64,000 nucleotides of DNA from JAKAIY01 sp036258195. GTDB taxonomy: Bacteria; Chloroflexota; Ktedonobacteria; Ktedonobacterales; JADMIN01. The notes beneath the pieces are model-generated. The model had not been told where the DNA came from. It saw only the letters and a program-made list of their open reading frames with translations, and did no database searches. Within the stretch, counting starts at the first letter, position 1. Every line of letters begins with the position of its first letter. Both the position numbers and the translations under genes were made by a program. Shown in pieces: positions 7,861 to 16,666 of this stretch. The stretch is taken from the NCBI GenBank assembly GCA_036258195.1, contig DATAED010000076.1, positions 1-64,000 of the forward strand, written 5' to 3'.

Positions 7861-8664
7861 TCAGTGGTGGTGGTGTGGGCAGCCATCCTGGTCAACGCGG
7901 TGTGAGGCGGCGCTGACGCCGAGGTCGTCGGAGCGTCCGGCTGCCAGCCGTGACCACTGCGCGGTAGGGCGTCCGTCGGTGCGGAACTGCTCGCCAGTGT
8001 TGGACCAACGCCGCGGCCAGCCAGCGGGCGAGTCTTCCCACGTCTCCTGCCGGCCATATACGGTCATATCCAGCAACCCATAGCTGGGAGTCATCACCTC
8101 TCCGCCACGGCCACTATTCCAGTAGGTCTCGAACACGCGGTCGCCGTCCCGCAGGTAGCACACCTGCATGCCGAAGTCGCGTCCAGCGAGCAGAGCGTCG
8201 GCGTCCTGCGCTGAGTACCACGGGACATCCCAGCCCATGAATTCGCGGTAGCGGGCGCTCTCCTCGTATGGCCCCTCGCAGAACGTGGCATAGGTGACAT
8301 CGCGGGAATGCAGATAGGACAACTCGCGCACCTGGCCATTGAAGAAGGTGCAGCCCTCGCACTGGGCCTCAGCGGGTTGACCAGTATGCCACATGTGGTA
8401 GTAGGCGATCAGCAGCCTGCGCCCCTCGAAGACGTCGAGCAGCGAGACGGGGCCGTGCGCGCCGACGAGCTGGATCGTGGGATCGACCTCTACCATCGGC
8501 AATCGCCGGCGCGCCGCCGCAATGGCGTCCCCTGCACGGGTATGCGCCTTTTCGCGCGCCAACAGTTTGTCTAGCTCCGCCTGCCAGGCGGCCCGGTCGA
8601 CTACCGCAGGCAGCGCCGCGCTATCGAGGTCGTTGGAGCGGCGCTGCTGATCATCGATGCTCAT
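7861..8664 (-). CDS. DUF899 thioredoxin-like family protein
   Basis: The 267-aa protein matches the DUF899 family, a thioredoxin-like fold of unknown function. The hallmark segment YYHMWHTGQPAEAQCEGCTF has a CxxC pair (near residues 101-104), and the later FMGWDVPWYS region is also typical. The protein ends naturally in CPHHHH. GGAAGGG lies upstream of the ATG at 8664. It is convergent with mraY, whose stop is 79 bases away, and divergent from ychF. No signal peptide or membrane segment is seen, so it is cytoplasmic. The biochemical role is unknown; redox activity is suggested only by the CxxC pair. Confidence 0.85.
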   Translation of the reverse strand: MSIDDQQRRSNDLDSAALPAVVDRAAWQAELDKLLAREKAHTRAGDAIAAARRRLPMVEVDPTIQLVGAHGPVSLLDVFEGRRLLIAYYHMWHTGQPAEAQCEGCTFFNGQVRELSYLHSRDVTYATFCEGPYEESARYREFMGWDVPWYSAQDADALLAGRDFGMQVCYLRDGDRVFETYWNSGRGGEVMTPSYGLLDMTVYGRQETWEDSPAGWPRRWSNTGEQFRTDGRPTAQWSRLAAGRSDDLGVSAASHRVDQDGCPHHHH

Positions 8665-9013
8665 CGAGGTTTCCCTTCCTCTTGTCTCCCGCTTTGTCCC
8701 CTGCTGGCATCCAGAATGCCAGACGGACGATGGGCGATGCTCGCGCAGGTTGCGCGCATCAGCATGCTACCAGCAGCGAACGAAGAAAACTTCTTCTATC
8801 TTGCGGTGATCCTGTGATGGACTCGACGTCGCGGGATGGGCGCTTCTGTCCGCAGCGCTGTATGGATTCAGGCGAGACGGCGGCGGGCGTGATATACTCT
8901 GTCGTTGCTGCGTCGCCTCGCGCGCGGCGCCCTGACGAATTCAGCCATGACGCGCGCCAGCCTATGGCGCGCGGCCTGCATTGACCGCCTGAACCCAGGC
9001 GATGGAGCGCTTC
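8665..9013. other. Divergent intergenic region between DUF899 gene and ychF
   Basis: This 349-base stretch holds the promoters of two divergent genes. The only element I can point to is the extended -10 at 8890-8898. I see no coding frame with a binding site and no stable hairpin. Confidence 0.6.
8890..8898 (+). promoter_or_regulatory. Extended -10 promoter element upstream of ychF
   Basis: TGATATACT is an extended -10 (TG-n-TATACT), 115 bases before the ychF start. No recognisable -35 hexamer accompanies it. Confidence 0.5.
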
Positions 9014-10174
9014 ATGTCACTCACCGTGGGTATCATCGGCCTTCCACTCTCCGGAAAGACGACACTCTTCAATGCGCTCACGCGCGCCGGAGCGCAGATT
9101 TCAGGCTATCCCACCAGCACGGTGCAGGCGAATCGCGCCGTCGTGCAGGTGCCAGATGAGCGGCTGGACAAGCTCGCGGCGATCTTCCACCCGCGCAAGA
9201 TCGTGCCGACGACGGTCGAGTTCGTGGATGTCGCAGGCATCGGGCAGGCCAGCGAGCATGAGCGACACGAGGGGCTCTCGGCGGAGTTCATCGGCCACAT
9301 CCGCAGCGCCGACGCGCTGGCGGTCGTGCTGCGCTGCTTCGACAATCCCCAGGCGCCGCATCCTGCTGGCAGCGTCAATCCCGTGCGCGACCTGGACGAC
9401 CTGATGGCCGAGCTGGCGATCACCGATCTGGCCACCGTGGATAAGCGCATCGAGACGACCGCGCGCAAAGCCAAGTCGGGCGACAAGAAATTCAACGAAG
9501 AGCTGGAGTTTCTCAAACGCTTGCGCGACCACCTGAACGAGGGTCGTCCAGCCTCCGAGTTGACCTTCAGCGCGCCCGAGGATGTCATCCTGCGCGAACT
9601 GTTTCTGCTGACGATCAAGCCCCGATTGTACGTGGCGAATGTCAGCGAGGACACGCTGGCCTCAGCGGCGGCGCTGCTGGCGGGCGACGGCGCTGCGGCG
9701 CCAGCGGGCGAGGGCGAGATGGCCCAGGTGGACGCGCTGGCCAGGCGCGCAGCGGCGGATGGCGCGGAGCTGGTGGCCGTCTCCGCCCGCCTGGAGGCTG
9801 AGCTGGAAGAGCTGGCGCCAGAGGACGCGGCGGAATACCTGGCCTCGCTAGGATTGCCCGCGCTCGGCGCCGACCGCGTGATTCAGGTCGGCTACCGCAC
9901 ACTCAATCTGATCTCATTCCTCACCGCAGGCGAGGATGAAGTGCGCGCCTGGACGGTGACACGCGGCTCCAAAGCGCCGACCGCCGCTGGCAAGATTCAC
10001 ACCGACTTCGAGAAGGGCTTCATCCGCGCCGAGGTTATCTCGTACGATGATCTGATGGGCGCTGGCGGCTCGATGAAAGTCGCGAAAGAACACGGCCAGG
10101 TGCGCCTGGAAGGCAAAGACTACACCGTGCGCGATGGCGACATCATCGAGTTCCGCTTCAACGTCACGAAGTAG
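9014..10174 (+). CDS. ychF: YchF/OLA1-type ATPase
   Basis: YchF is a universally conserved Obg-family P-loop protein that binds ATP rather than GTP and associates with ribosomes. The 386-aa product has the P-loop GLPLSGKTTLFNALT at residues 7-21, the Walker B region VEFVDVAGI, and NVSED in place of the GTP-specifying NKxD, as expected for YchF. It ends in a TGS domain containing IHTDFEKGFIRAEVISYDDL. ATG 9014 has GGAG six bases upstream. An ATG at 9002 would add MERF but overlaps that binding site. Length and motif order are normal. A hairpin-repeat pair lies directly downstream. Confidence 0.95.
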   Translation: MSLTVGIIGLPLSGKTTLFNALTRAGAQISGYPTSTVQANRAVVQVPDERLDKLAAIFHPRKIVPTTVEFVDVAGIGQASEHERHEGLSAEFIGHIRSADALAVVLRCFDNPQAPHPAGSVNPVRDLDDLMAELAITDLATVDKRIETTARKAKSGDKKFNEELEFLKRLRDHLNEGRPASELTFSAPEDVILRELFLLTIKPRLYVANVSEDTLASAAALLAGDGAAAPAGEGEMAQVDALARRAAADGAELVAVSARLEAELEELAPEDAAEYLASLGLPALGADRVIQVGYRTLNLISFLTAGEDEVRAWTVTRGSKAPTAAGKIHTDFEKGFIRAEVISYDDLMGAGGSMKVAKEHGQVRLEGKDYTVRDGDIIEFRFNVTK

Positions 10175-10182
10175 CCGCGACC

Positions 10183-10215
10183 TCAGCCCCCGCTCCCGCA
10201 GGTGAGGGGGAGCCG
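10183..10215 (+). repeat. GC-rich palindromic repeat, copy 2 (short)
   Basis: The sequence gctcccgcaggtgagggggagc forms an imperfect hairpin and shares the GCTCCC...GGGGGAGC core with the other intergenic repeats. It starts ten bases after the ychF stop. Confidence 0.5.
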
Positions 10216-10255
10216 GAATCGCGGTATGTCGAAAACGCCGCCACTCGCCACAATC

Positions 10256-10316
10256 TCTGGCCTGGGTTCCCCCTCCCGCGGAGGGGAGGGGGACAGGGAG
10301 AGAGGTTCCGCTTGCC
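10256..10316 (+). repeat. GC-rich palindromic repeat, copy 3
   Basis: This 55-60 bp element begins CTGGCCTGGGTTCCCC and ends GAGAGGTTCCGC, with a CCCTCCC/GGGAGGG-type hairpin core. It is nearly identical to the copy at 39996-40049 and lies between the convergent ychF and kinase genes. Confidence 0.8.
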
Positions 10317-10372
10317 CCACGCCGCACCTCCCGGCCCGAATCCCTACCACGTGAAGGCCAGAGGGCCGAGGT

Positions 10373-12178
10373 CTACCCGCCGACGTTGTAGAGCTGCACG
10401 TTGCTGAAGGAGCCAGCGCCATCGGTGCAGATCGCCACCCAGCCAGTGGTGAACGCCGTGTTCGTCACCGACGGATAAGCGCGCCCGTTGACATACGGCG
10501 TCAGGCTCGACCCCTGGAACATGAGCCCGAAGGTAAACTGCTGCGGGGGGATTCCGACCAGACGCGCCTGCCGCAGGGTCGTTGGCTGGCCAGCGGCGTC
10601 CACAGAGTAGATCACGTAGGCGCCATGGGCGCCATCTACCGCCAGGTAGTAGCCCTCGATATTGAACGACGTGCCGGTCGTCGTGTTCCCGACCCCCTGA
10701 CGCACCCCAATCTCGGCTTTGCCGCTCTGCGGGTCAACCGTCGTCTGCATGTAGCCATCGCCCTTCTGCACCGCATTTGCGGAGAGGCAGGCCAGCGAGC
10801 CTGCCTTGGGCGAGGCGAGATCGACCTGCGTGGCGCCTACACACGTGACGGTGGCGCCATCGGAGGTCCACACCGGAGTGGCCTGGCCATCGCAGGTGGG
10901 GGCCGGATTCGCGAAGACCTGGCTGCCCACGCCCGGTGGTGGGGTAGAGGGAGCGGTGGTGGGGGTGGGGCCGTTGGGCGTCACCGTGGCGCCCACTGTC
11001 GCCGTGGCGCCTGCCGTCGTGGATGGCGAGGTGGACGCCTGCGCTTGTTGCGTGAGCGTCGCGTTGGCCTGCGCCGTCTCGGTTGCCACCGCCGCCAGAT
11101 GCTGCTGATTGCTGAAGTACGCGCCGCCGCCGACCACAGCGGTCAGCAGCACGATCACCGCCAGCACCGCCAACCACAGCCGTCCCATGCCGCCGCCGCC
11201 CGCGCCGCGCGGCTTGCCCTGCGCGCCAGCAGGCCCACCCGGCCACGGCGGCGCCGCCACGGACATAGGCGCGGCGCGCTCCGTTACAGGTGGCGGCGCA
11301 GCGACCGGCGCCATGCCCGCATCGGCCCCTGCCTCCACCGCGCGCGCGAAGGCCGTCACATTCGGAAAACGCTGTGCCGGGTCTTTGGCCAGCCCGCGCA
11401 GGATCGCCGCTTCCATCTGCGGCGGCACGGCGGGATTAAACTTGCGTAGCGACGGCGGCGCATCATACATGTGCGCGCGCGTCAGCGCGCCCAGCTCGCC
11501 CTCGAATGGCGGGCGTCCGGCCAGCAATTGATACGTCATGACGGACAGCGCATATTGATCGGTGGCGGGCGAGAACTTGCCGTCGAACTGCTCGGGGGCC
11601 ATGTAGGTGAAGGTACCAGCAACCTGCGTGCGCGCTGTGTTCGAGTCCGGCCCGCGCGCCACGCCAAAGTCCGCCAGCATCAGGCGCCAGTGGCCGCTCG
11701 GTTCGATCTGGATGAGGACGTTGCCGGGCTTCACATCGCGGTGCACCACACCGCGATCATGGATGTATTGGAGCGCCGAGGCCACCTGTGACACGATGTC
11801 GGACGTCATCGCGGCATCCAGCGGCAGACTCAGCGAGCGGCGCGAGCGCCCGCGAATGGCGTCGGAGAGCGAACCATCCTCGGCATACATCATGACGATG
11901 TAGAGATAATCCTGCTCCGAGCCACTATAATACACCGGCAGGATGTTGGGATTGTTGAAATTGGCGGCCAGGCTGACCTCACGCTTGAAGCGCTCGCGAA
12001 TGTCCTCGACATCCTCCGCCTGCACAGAGAGCGTGTCCGGGCGCACCACTTTGACGGCCACCGCCCGATTGCCCGCGTTGAGCTGCTCGGCGAGGTAGAC
12101 CTCGCCCATGCCGCCCTCGCCCACGACGCGATTGAGCCGGCAGCCGCCCAGCTCGCGGCCCTGGAGATTCAACGCCAT
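10373..12178 (-). CDS. Membrane-anchored Ser/Thr protein kinase with extracytoplasmic beta-rich domain
   Basis: This 601-aa protein has three parts. The first is a complete Hanks-type kinase domain (about 1-275) with the glycine loop VGEGGMGEVY, Lys43, HRDVKPGNVLI, DFGVARG and APEQ. The second is a Pro/Ala-rich linker and a single membrane helix near 332-355. The third, outside the membrane, is a Thr/Pro-rich stalk and a C-terminal beta-rich domain of about 180 residues resembling laminin-G/concanavalin-like sensor domains. It should phosphorylate cytoplasmic proteins in response to an external or cell-wall signal. GGAGGG lies just upstream of ATG 12178, and an extended -10 lies 58 bases upstream. 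PASTA repeats, common in cell-wall kinases, are absent. Confidence 0.92.
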   Translation of the reverse strand: MALNLQGRELGGCRLNRVVGEGGMGEVYLAEQLNAGNRAVAVKVVRPDTLSVQAEDVEDIRERFKREVSLAANFNNPNILPVYYSGSEQDYLYIVMMYAEDGSLSDAIRGRSRRSLSLPLDAAMTSDIVSQVASALQYIHDRGVVHRDVKPGNVLIQIEPSGHWRLMLADFGVARGPDSNTARTQVAGTFTYMAPEQFDGKFSPATDQYALSVMTYQLLAGRPPFEGELGALTRAHMYDAPPSLRKFNPAVPPQMEAAILRGLAKDPAQRFPNVTAFARAVEAGADAGMAPVAAPPPVTERAAPMSVAAPPWPGGPAGAQGKPRGAGGGGMGRLWLAVLAVIVLLTAVVGGGAYFSNQQHLAAVATETAQANATLTQQAQASTSPSTTAGATATVGATVTPNGPTPTTAPSTPPPGVGSQVFANPAPTCDGQATPVWTSDGATVTCVGATQVDLASPKAGSLACLSANAVQKGDGYMQTTVDPQSGKAEIGVRQGVGNTTTGTSFNIEGYYLAVDGAHGAYVIYSVDAAGQPTTLRQARLVGIPPQQFTFGLMFQGSSLTPYVNGRAYPSVTNTAFTTGWVAICTDGAGSFSNVQLYNVGG

Positions 12179-12577
12179 ACAGTCCCTCCGCCATTGCGAT
12201 GGCCAGCCACTCACACCTAGAGCCATCGCGCCTTGAGTATAGCAGACTTGCGCGCTGGCGGCGGCGGCTCGCCAGGAACCCACCGGGCGCACTTGTGCAA
12301 TGTCGCGTCGATACTCTATACTAGGGCCATCAACCGGCAGGGGGCAGGCGGCGAACTGGCAGGATGGCCGGGTAGAGCGCACAGTGCGTAACATGACCGC
12401 TGGTGATTGGGGTACAATAGACTTGAGGGCACGTAGCTCTCGGCGCTGGCGAGTGGCCCAGCGTCAATGCGATCTCCCAACGGCGATCATGTGCGCACGG
12501 CAAGCGGTGTCTGGGAATGACCCCAGGCGGGCATCTTCGAGCAAGCGCCCCACGCGGGCGGCTGGAGGAGCGGACAC
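12179..12577. other. Divergent intergenic region, kinase and 58-aa gene
   Basis: This 399-base region holds the kinase promoter on the minus strand (12236-12244) and a TACAAT hexamer at 12413-12418 on the plus strand that could serve the 58-aa gene. No repeat, hairpin or credible extra coding frame is visible. Confidence 0.5.
12236..12244 (-). promoter_or_regulatory. Extended -10 promoter element of the Ser/Thr kinase gene
   Basis: On the minus strand the sequence reads TGCTATACT (TG-n-TATACT), 58 bases upstream of the kinase start codon. It matches the element seen upstream of metG exactly. Confidence 0.6.
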
Positions 12578-12754
12578 ATGGAGCCAGTGATCGCGTCGTC
12601 GAACACACAGCGAACACTCAGCGTATCTGACCAGCCGGATACCGTCGAGCCGACGGCTGACTCCTCCGAGCCAGTGAGTGAGACCTTCGTCGCCACCATC
12701 GTCCGTCTCGATCAGTCAGCCGCTGAACGCCTGTTTCGCGTCGCTCGGCTGTAG
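12578..12754 (+). CDS. Small 58-aa protein, unknown
   Basis: ATG 12578 follows a strong GGAGGAG (12564-12570) with a seven-base spacer. The frame runs 58 codons to TAG 12752-12754. The product has a Ser/Thr/Glu-rich, acidic first two thirds (about residues 5-38) and a C-terminal stretch ETFVATIVRLDQSAAERLFRVARL that could form an amphipathic helix. It has no signal peptide, membrane segment or cysteine. It lies 149 bases upstream of ispH on the same strand. I do not recognise the family. The strong binding site and start support coding, but without comparative data it stays tentative. Confidence 0.5.
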   Translation: MEPVIASSNTQRTLSVSDQPDTVEPTADSSEPVSETFVATIVRLDQSAAERLFRVARL

Positions 12755-12903
12755 GGCCGCCCACGCGAAGCGCCGACGCGCGACGGTCGCTGGGCGCCGT
12801 TGAGCTGTCACAAAAGAATCGCCAGGGCGGTCAGCCTGATGACGAGAGCCATGCATACGCGGCTTTCGTGGCTCGCTGGCAAGCGAAAGGTGATGCGCGC
12901 GTA

Positions 12904-13812
12904 ATGGACGTCATTAAAATCTCGCCTCGCGGCTACTGCTACGGTGTGGTGGACGCGATGAGTATCGCTCGGAATGCGGCGCACGATGCGTCACTTCCGC
13001 GGCCCATCTATATCATTGGCCTGATCGTCCACAACCGGTTTGCAGTCGAAGAGCTGACGTCGCTCGGCGTCACCACGCTCGACGGCCCCGACCGCGCCTC
13101 GATCCTCGAACAGGTCACCGAAGGCACCGTCATCTTCACCGCCCACGGTGTCAGCCCCCTGGTAAAAGAGCGCGCCCGCGAGCGCGGCCTATACGTCATC
13201 GACGCCACCTGCCCCGATGTCACCAAAACGCACGACCTCGTGCGCAACTTTGTCGCGCAGGGCTACGAGGTGATCTACATCGGCAAGAAGGGGCATCCTG
13301 AGCCAGAGGGAGTCATTGGCGAGGCGCCCGAGCATGTCGCACTGGTCGAGACGGAAGCCGACATCGCCGACATCCCGCAGCATATCCGCGCCGCCGACCG
13401 CCTGCTCATCACCACGCAGACCACCCTCAGCCAGTGGGACACCGCTCGATTGACGGAAGAACTGGTGCGGCGCTTCCCCCAGGCCGAGGTCTACAACGAG
13501 ATCTGCATGGCGACACAGCTTCGACAAGAGGCCGTCGCCTCACAGGCCAAAGGCGCTGAGTTGACCATTGTGGTCGGCGACCCACGCAGCAATAACACGA
13601 ATCGGCTCGCGCAGGTGGCGGAGGAACTGGCGGGCTGCCCGTCCATTCGCATCGAATCCGTTGACGACCTCACGCCCGAGATGATCGCTGGCAAGCGTCG
13701 CATCGCCATCACGGCGGGCGCCTCGACTCCCAGCCAGATCACGCGCGCCGTGATTCGCTATGTGGAAGCCCTGGGCGGCAAGCCCAAGCTCGTGACAACG
13801 GTAGAGCGCTAA
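12904..13812 (+). CDS. ispH: 4-hydroxy-3-methylbut-2-enyl diphosphate reductase (IspH)
   Basis: IspH carries out the last step of the MEP isoprenoid pathway, reducing HMBPP to IPP and DMAPP with a [4Fe-4S] cluster. All three cluster cysteines are present: RGYCYG near residue 12, DATCPDV near 98 and NEICMATQLRQ near 200. The substrate histidines are seen in VHNRF, TAHGV and GHPEPEGV. The ATG at 12904 gives 302 aa and begins MDVIKISPRGYCYG, matching family starts. An upstream in-frame GTG at 12868 would add 12 residues with no homologous counterpart. With the type 2 isomerase at 21.7 kb it shows that the organism makes isoprenoids by the MEP route. Confidence 0.95.
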   Translation: MDVIKISPRGYCYGVVDAMSIARNAAHDASLPRPIYIIGLIVHNRFAVEELTSLGVTTLDGPDRASILEQVTEGTVIFTAHGVSPLVKERARERGLYVIDATCPDVTKTHDLVRNFVAQGYEVIYIGKKGHPEPEGVIGEAPEHVALVETEADIADIPQHIRAADRLLITTQTTLSQWDTARLTEELVRRFPQAEVYNEICMATQLRQEAVASQAKGAELTIVVGDPRSNNTNRLAQVAEELAGCPSIRIESVDDLTPEMIAGKRRIAITAGASTPSQITRAVIRYVEALGGKPKLVTTVER

Positions 13813-14041
13813 CATCAGCGCTGCGCGCGGGCGTTCACAGCGCCACCCACGCCAGAGCCTTCGCACACGGAGGAGATGCGACACCCGATCTATCACCCAG
13901 ACCACGGCGAGATGTCCACCTGAGAACCAGGCAGCCGCTTTGCGCTGAGTAGTCCTGTCATTCCTGGGAAGACGCGCCGCGTCGCAGACCTCACACCGCA
14001 GTGAGCGCGCTGCTCGACGCGCAGTTCGGAGGATGCCGACG

Positions 14042-16330
14042 ATGAAGAGCCTGTACGCGATCCTTGGGGAGCTTCCTTTCGCAGCGCTGCAGGAGCTTGC
14101 TCCCTGGTGGGGCGCGGAGCCACCGGAACACGATGATGTCGACGCGCGCCAACGCCTCGAACGGGCGATGCGCGACTCGGTGGCGTCCCGGTTCGTGTGG
14201 GAGCGCCTGAGTGACGATGAGCGTCGCGTGCTCTTCTGCATCGTTGGCCCCTCAGCGCGTAACTGGCAACTCGTCGATCAGGTCGCGAATCGCAGTCACA
14301 TCGACACCGCGCTCGCGCTGGCTGCCGTCGAGCGATTGGCTGGGTGGGGGCTGATCCAACTGGAGCAGGCCAAGGTGCAAGGCGGCGAGCTGATGGGACA
14401 GCGCGCCACCTTCTATGGCTATTCGACACCTCGCAATCCTTCCGCGCCGGTCGAGGAGAAGCAGATTGCCTATGTGCCGACCGAGCTGGCCACCGGACTC
14501 TACTCCACTGGCCGCGAGCTCTTCATTGTCGGGGGTGACCGCTCCGAGAAGACGCTCGATGAACTGCTGATGCCCTATCGCCAGGGCGATCTCGACCAGA
14601 TCGGGCGACGCTTCGGACTGACCATGCAGTCCTACTACTCGCGCAACGAAGTGCGCGCTGCGATGGCCGAGAATCTGACGCAGGCGGAGGCGGTGCGCTA
14701 TGCGCTAGCTCGCGTGCCAAGCCTCCTGCGCAACACCTATGAGTGGCTGCGCAGCCAGGGAGGCAAAGCGCCGACCAGTGAGGTGCGCCAGCGCTTCGAG
14801 CTGGATGACATCGCCCTGGCGAGCCTGCTGCATGCGCTCGAAGATTACGCGCTGGTGTTTGACACCTTCAGTGATGGCAAACGCTCGCTGTTCATCCCCT
14901 TCGAGACGCTGCGCAATCTGCAGAAGGCCGAGGCGCGCCCGCAGGCTACCGTTGGGTTGACCGAGATTCCCACGCCGCGCGCCATCCGGCCCGCCGATCC
15001 GACCTTTCTGTGGGATCTGGCGGCGCTTACCGCCGTCGCGTCTCAGCAGGAGATCGAGCTGACTCGCGCTGGCTCGCTGCCCAAGCGCGCCGCGCAACGC
15101 CTGCTGCCCTCGCTCGCCAGCGACCGCACCCACGGGCCAGAGATTGACGCGCTGGCCTACGTGGATATGCTGAAGCAGGAAGCCAATGAGCTGGGGGTAA
15201 TCGCCGCGCCGCCATCCACGTCGCGCCGACGTGAGACGCTGGCGGTCGGTGAGCGGCTGACCTCGTGGAGTCGGCATGATCTCGTCATGCAGGCGCGCCG
15301 ACTCTTCAAGCGCTGGCCCACCGATCGCTGGTGGATTGACCTGCCGGGCGCGAACTATCAGGAGTGGCACACCTTCTATCTGGAGGCGCCGCTGGCGCGT
15401 GAAGCGCTCACCGCGCAGTTGCGCCAGTGCAAGCCGGGAGTCTGGTACTCGCTCCAGTCGTTCCGCGCCACGATTCAGGGCAACGATCCGTATGTGCTGC
15501 GGCCATCGCAGCGCTGCGCAGGCGAGGCGGGATTCAAGCTGGCCGAAGAGCTGCGCGCGCACTGGGATGAAACCGATGGCGAGATCATCACCGGCATGTT
15601 TCGCTCGACCCTGTACGAATTGGGCTTCGTGGCGCTCGGCTACGACCGCGATGCGCCGCCCTCCTCGCATGATGGCGATGTCAATCCGGACGCCTTCATG
15701 CTGACGGATCTGGGCTACGAGGCGCTGCATGGTGAGCTTGGCGCGTCGCAGCAGCCATCGCCGCGCTCGCTGATCGTGCAGCCCAATTTCCAGGCCATCC
15801 TGATGGAGCCACATATGCCAGCGCTCTACTGGCTCGTGCGCTTCGCCAGCATGGAGCAGATCGGTCGCGTCAGCCGCTTTACGCTCACCCGCGAGGCGCT
15901 GCACCATGGGCTGAGCCGCCAGGGACCAGACGCATCGGTTGATGACGTGATCGCGTTCCTGGAGGCGCACAACCAGAAAACCCTGCCGCAAAACGTCATC
16001 TACACGCTGCGGGACTGGGCGCGCCAGTTCCGCGAGGCGCAGCGCCCGGAGAATGGCGCGCGCGTGTTGAAGTTCAAAGATGAAGGCGTGGTGGATCGCA
16101 TCCTGCGCTCACACCGGCTCAAGGCGTTTCGGCTGCGGCGGATCGATGCGCGCTCGGTCGTCGCGCCAGCAGAGATCAGCCTGCCCGATCTGCGAGGCGC
16201 GCTGGAGCATCTCGGCTACGCCCGCAAGCTGCTGAGCGGCCTCGAACTGGTGGCTCCGGCGGCGGTGGGCGCGGGCGTCGGCGCAGGCGCAGCGCGCCCA
16301 CTCAGCCGACGCCGCATACCACGCCCGTAG
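14042..16330 (+). CDS. Helicase-associated (XPB/Ssl2 N-terminal-like) domain protein
   Basis: This 762-aa protein is soluble and lacks any P-loop or DEAD/H helicase motif. Residues about 575-680 (SLIVQPNFQAILMEP, then RFTLTREALHHGLS, then LEAHNQKTLPQNVIYTLRDW) closely match the helicase-associated domain found N-terminal in XPB/Ssl2-like helicases and in stand-alone bacterial proteins. The N-terminal half looks like repeated winged-helix units. A DNA-binding role is therefore inferred, but no reaction can be assigned. GGAGG at 14028-14032 abuts an ATG at 14033; the ATG at 14042 has proper nine-base spacing and is preferred. No operon partner with a helicase motor is adjacent. Confidence 0.7.
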   Translation: MKSLYAILGELPFAALQELAPWWGAEPPEHDDVDARQRLERAMRDSVASRFVWERLSDDERRVLFCIVGPSARNWQLVDQVANRSHIDTALALAAVERLAGWGLIQLEQAKVQGGELMGQRATFYGYSTPRNPSAPVEEKQIAYVPTELATGLYSTGRELFIVGGDRSEKTLDELLMPYRQGDLDQIGRRFGLTMQSYYSRNEVRAAMAENLTQAEAVRYALARVPSLLRNTYEWLRSQGGKAPTSEVRQRFELDDIALASLLHALEDYALVFDTFSDGKRSLFIPFETLRNLQKAEARPQATVGLTEIPTPRAIRPADPTFLWDLAALTAVASQQEIELTRAGSLPKRAAQRLLPSLASDRTHGPEIDALAYVDMLKQEANELGVIAAPPSTSRRRETLAVGERLTSWSRHDLVMQARRLFKRWPTDRWWIDLPGANYQEWHTFYLEAPLAREALTAQLRQCKPGVWYSLQSFRATIQGNDPYVLRPSQRCAGEAGFKLAEELRAHWDETDGEIITGMFRSTLYELGFVALGYDRDAPPSSHDGDVNPDAFMLTDLGYEALHGELGASQQPSPRSLIVQPNFQAILMEPHMPALYWLVRFASMEQIGRVSRFTLTREALHHGLSRQGPDASVDDVIAFLEAHNQKTLPQNVIYTLRDWARQFREAQRPENGARVLKFKDEGVVDRILRSHRLKAFRLRRIDARSVVAPAEISLPDLRGALEHLGYARKLLSGLELVAPAAVGAGVGAGAARPLSRRRIPRP

Positions 16331-16408
16331 GAAGCGTATCCCTGTAAGGAGGCATGAGTGGCACGCAGCGCCGTCCACAGCGGGCCCAGGCGGTAGAAGA
16401 GGTGGAGG

Positions 16409-16630
16409 ATGCGGCGGCAGGTGAGGCGCCGGGCGCGCTGGAGCGGACTCGTGGTAGTCGGCTTGCTGATGCTGTTTGAAAGTGGATGCATCCAGGCGCC
16501 GACGTTGCCGCCCATCGGCACGCCTGCGCCGCATGGGATCGGCATCATCCATGGCGCCCAGCAACGCGCCGCCAGCGAGCCGACGCTGGCGCGAGAAGAC
16601 GATCACAACAAATCAGCGCCGCGCTCCTGA
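16409..16630 (+). CDS. Small putative lipoprotein, 73 aa
   Basis: The product has a short basic N-terminus (MRRQVRRRARW), a hydrophobic stretch GLVVVGLLMLF and the lipobox-like ESGC, then a Pro-rich hydrophilic tail. This is the arrangement of a small exported lipoprotein, although Glu at position -3 is unusual. GGAGG lies immediately before the ATG, which is too close; GTG at 16421 has better spacing. A 41-codon frame with AAGGAGG (16346-16352) starts at 16354 and overlaps it in another frame, so it may be a coupling leader. It converges with the next gene 36 bases away. Coding is plausible but unproven. Confidence 0.4.
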   Translation: MRRQVRRRARWSGLVVVGLLMLFESGCIQAPTLPPIGTPAPHGIGIIHGAQQRAASEPTLAREDDHNKSAPRS

Positions 16631-16666
16631 TCACCGGGAGCGCCGCGCTCGCCGCTCTGTGATCGC

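Noticed and set aside
7861..7875. CPHHHH ending of the DUF899 protein taken as an artificial His tag
   Set aside because: The run is encoded by natural alternating codons in a chromosome setting and is only four histidines long.
8682..8984. 100-codon open frame between DUF899 and ychF
   Set aside because: No Shine-Dalgarno, an unlikely product and an embedded extended -10 promoter indicate non-coding intergenic DNA.
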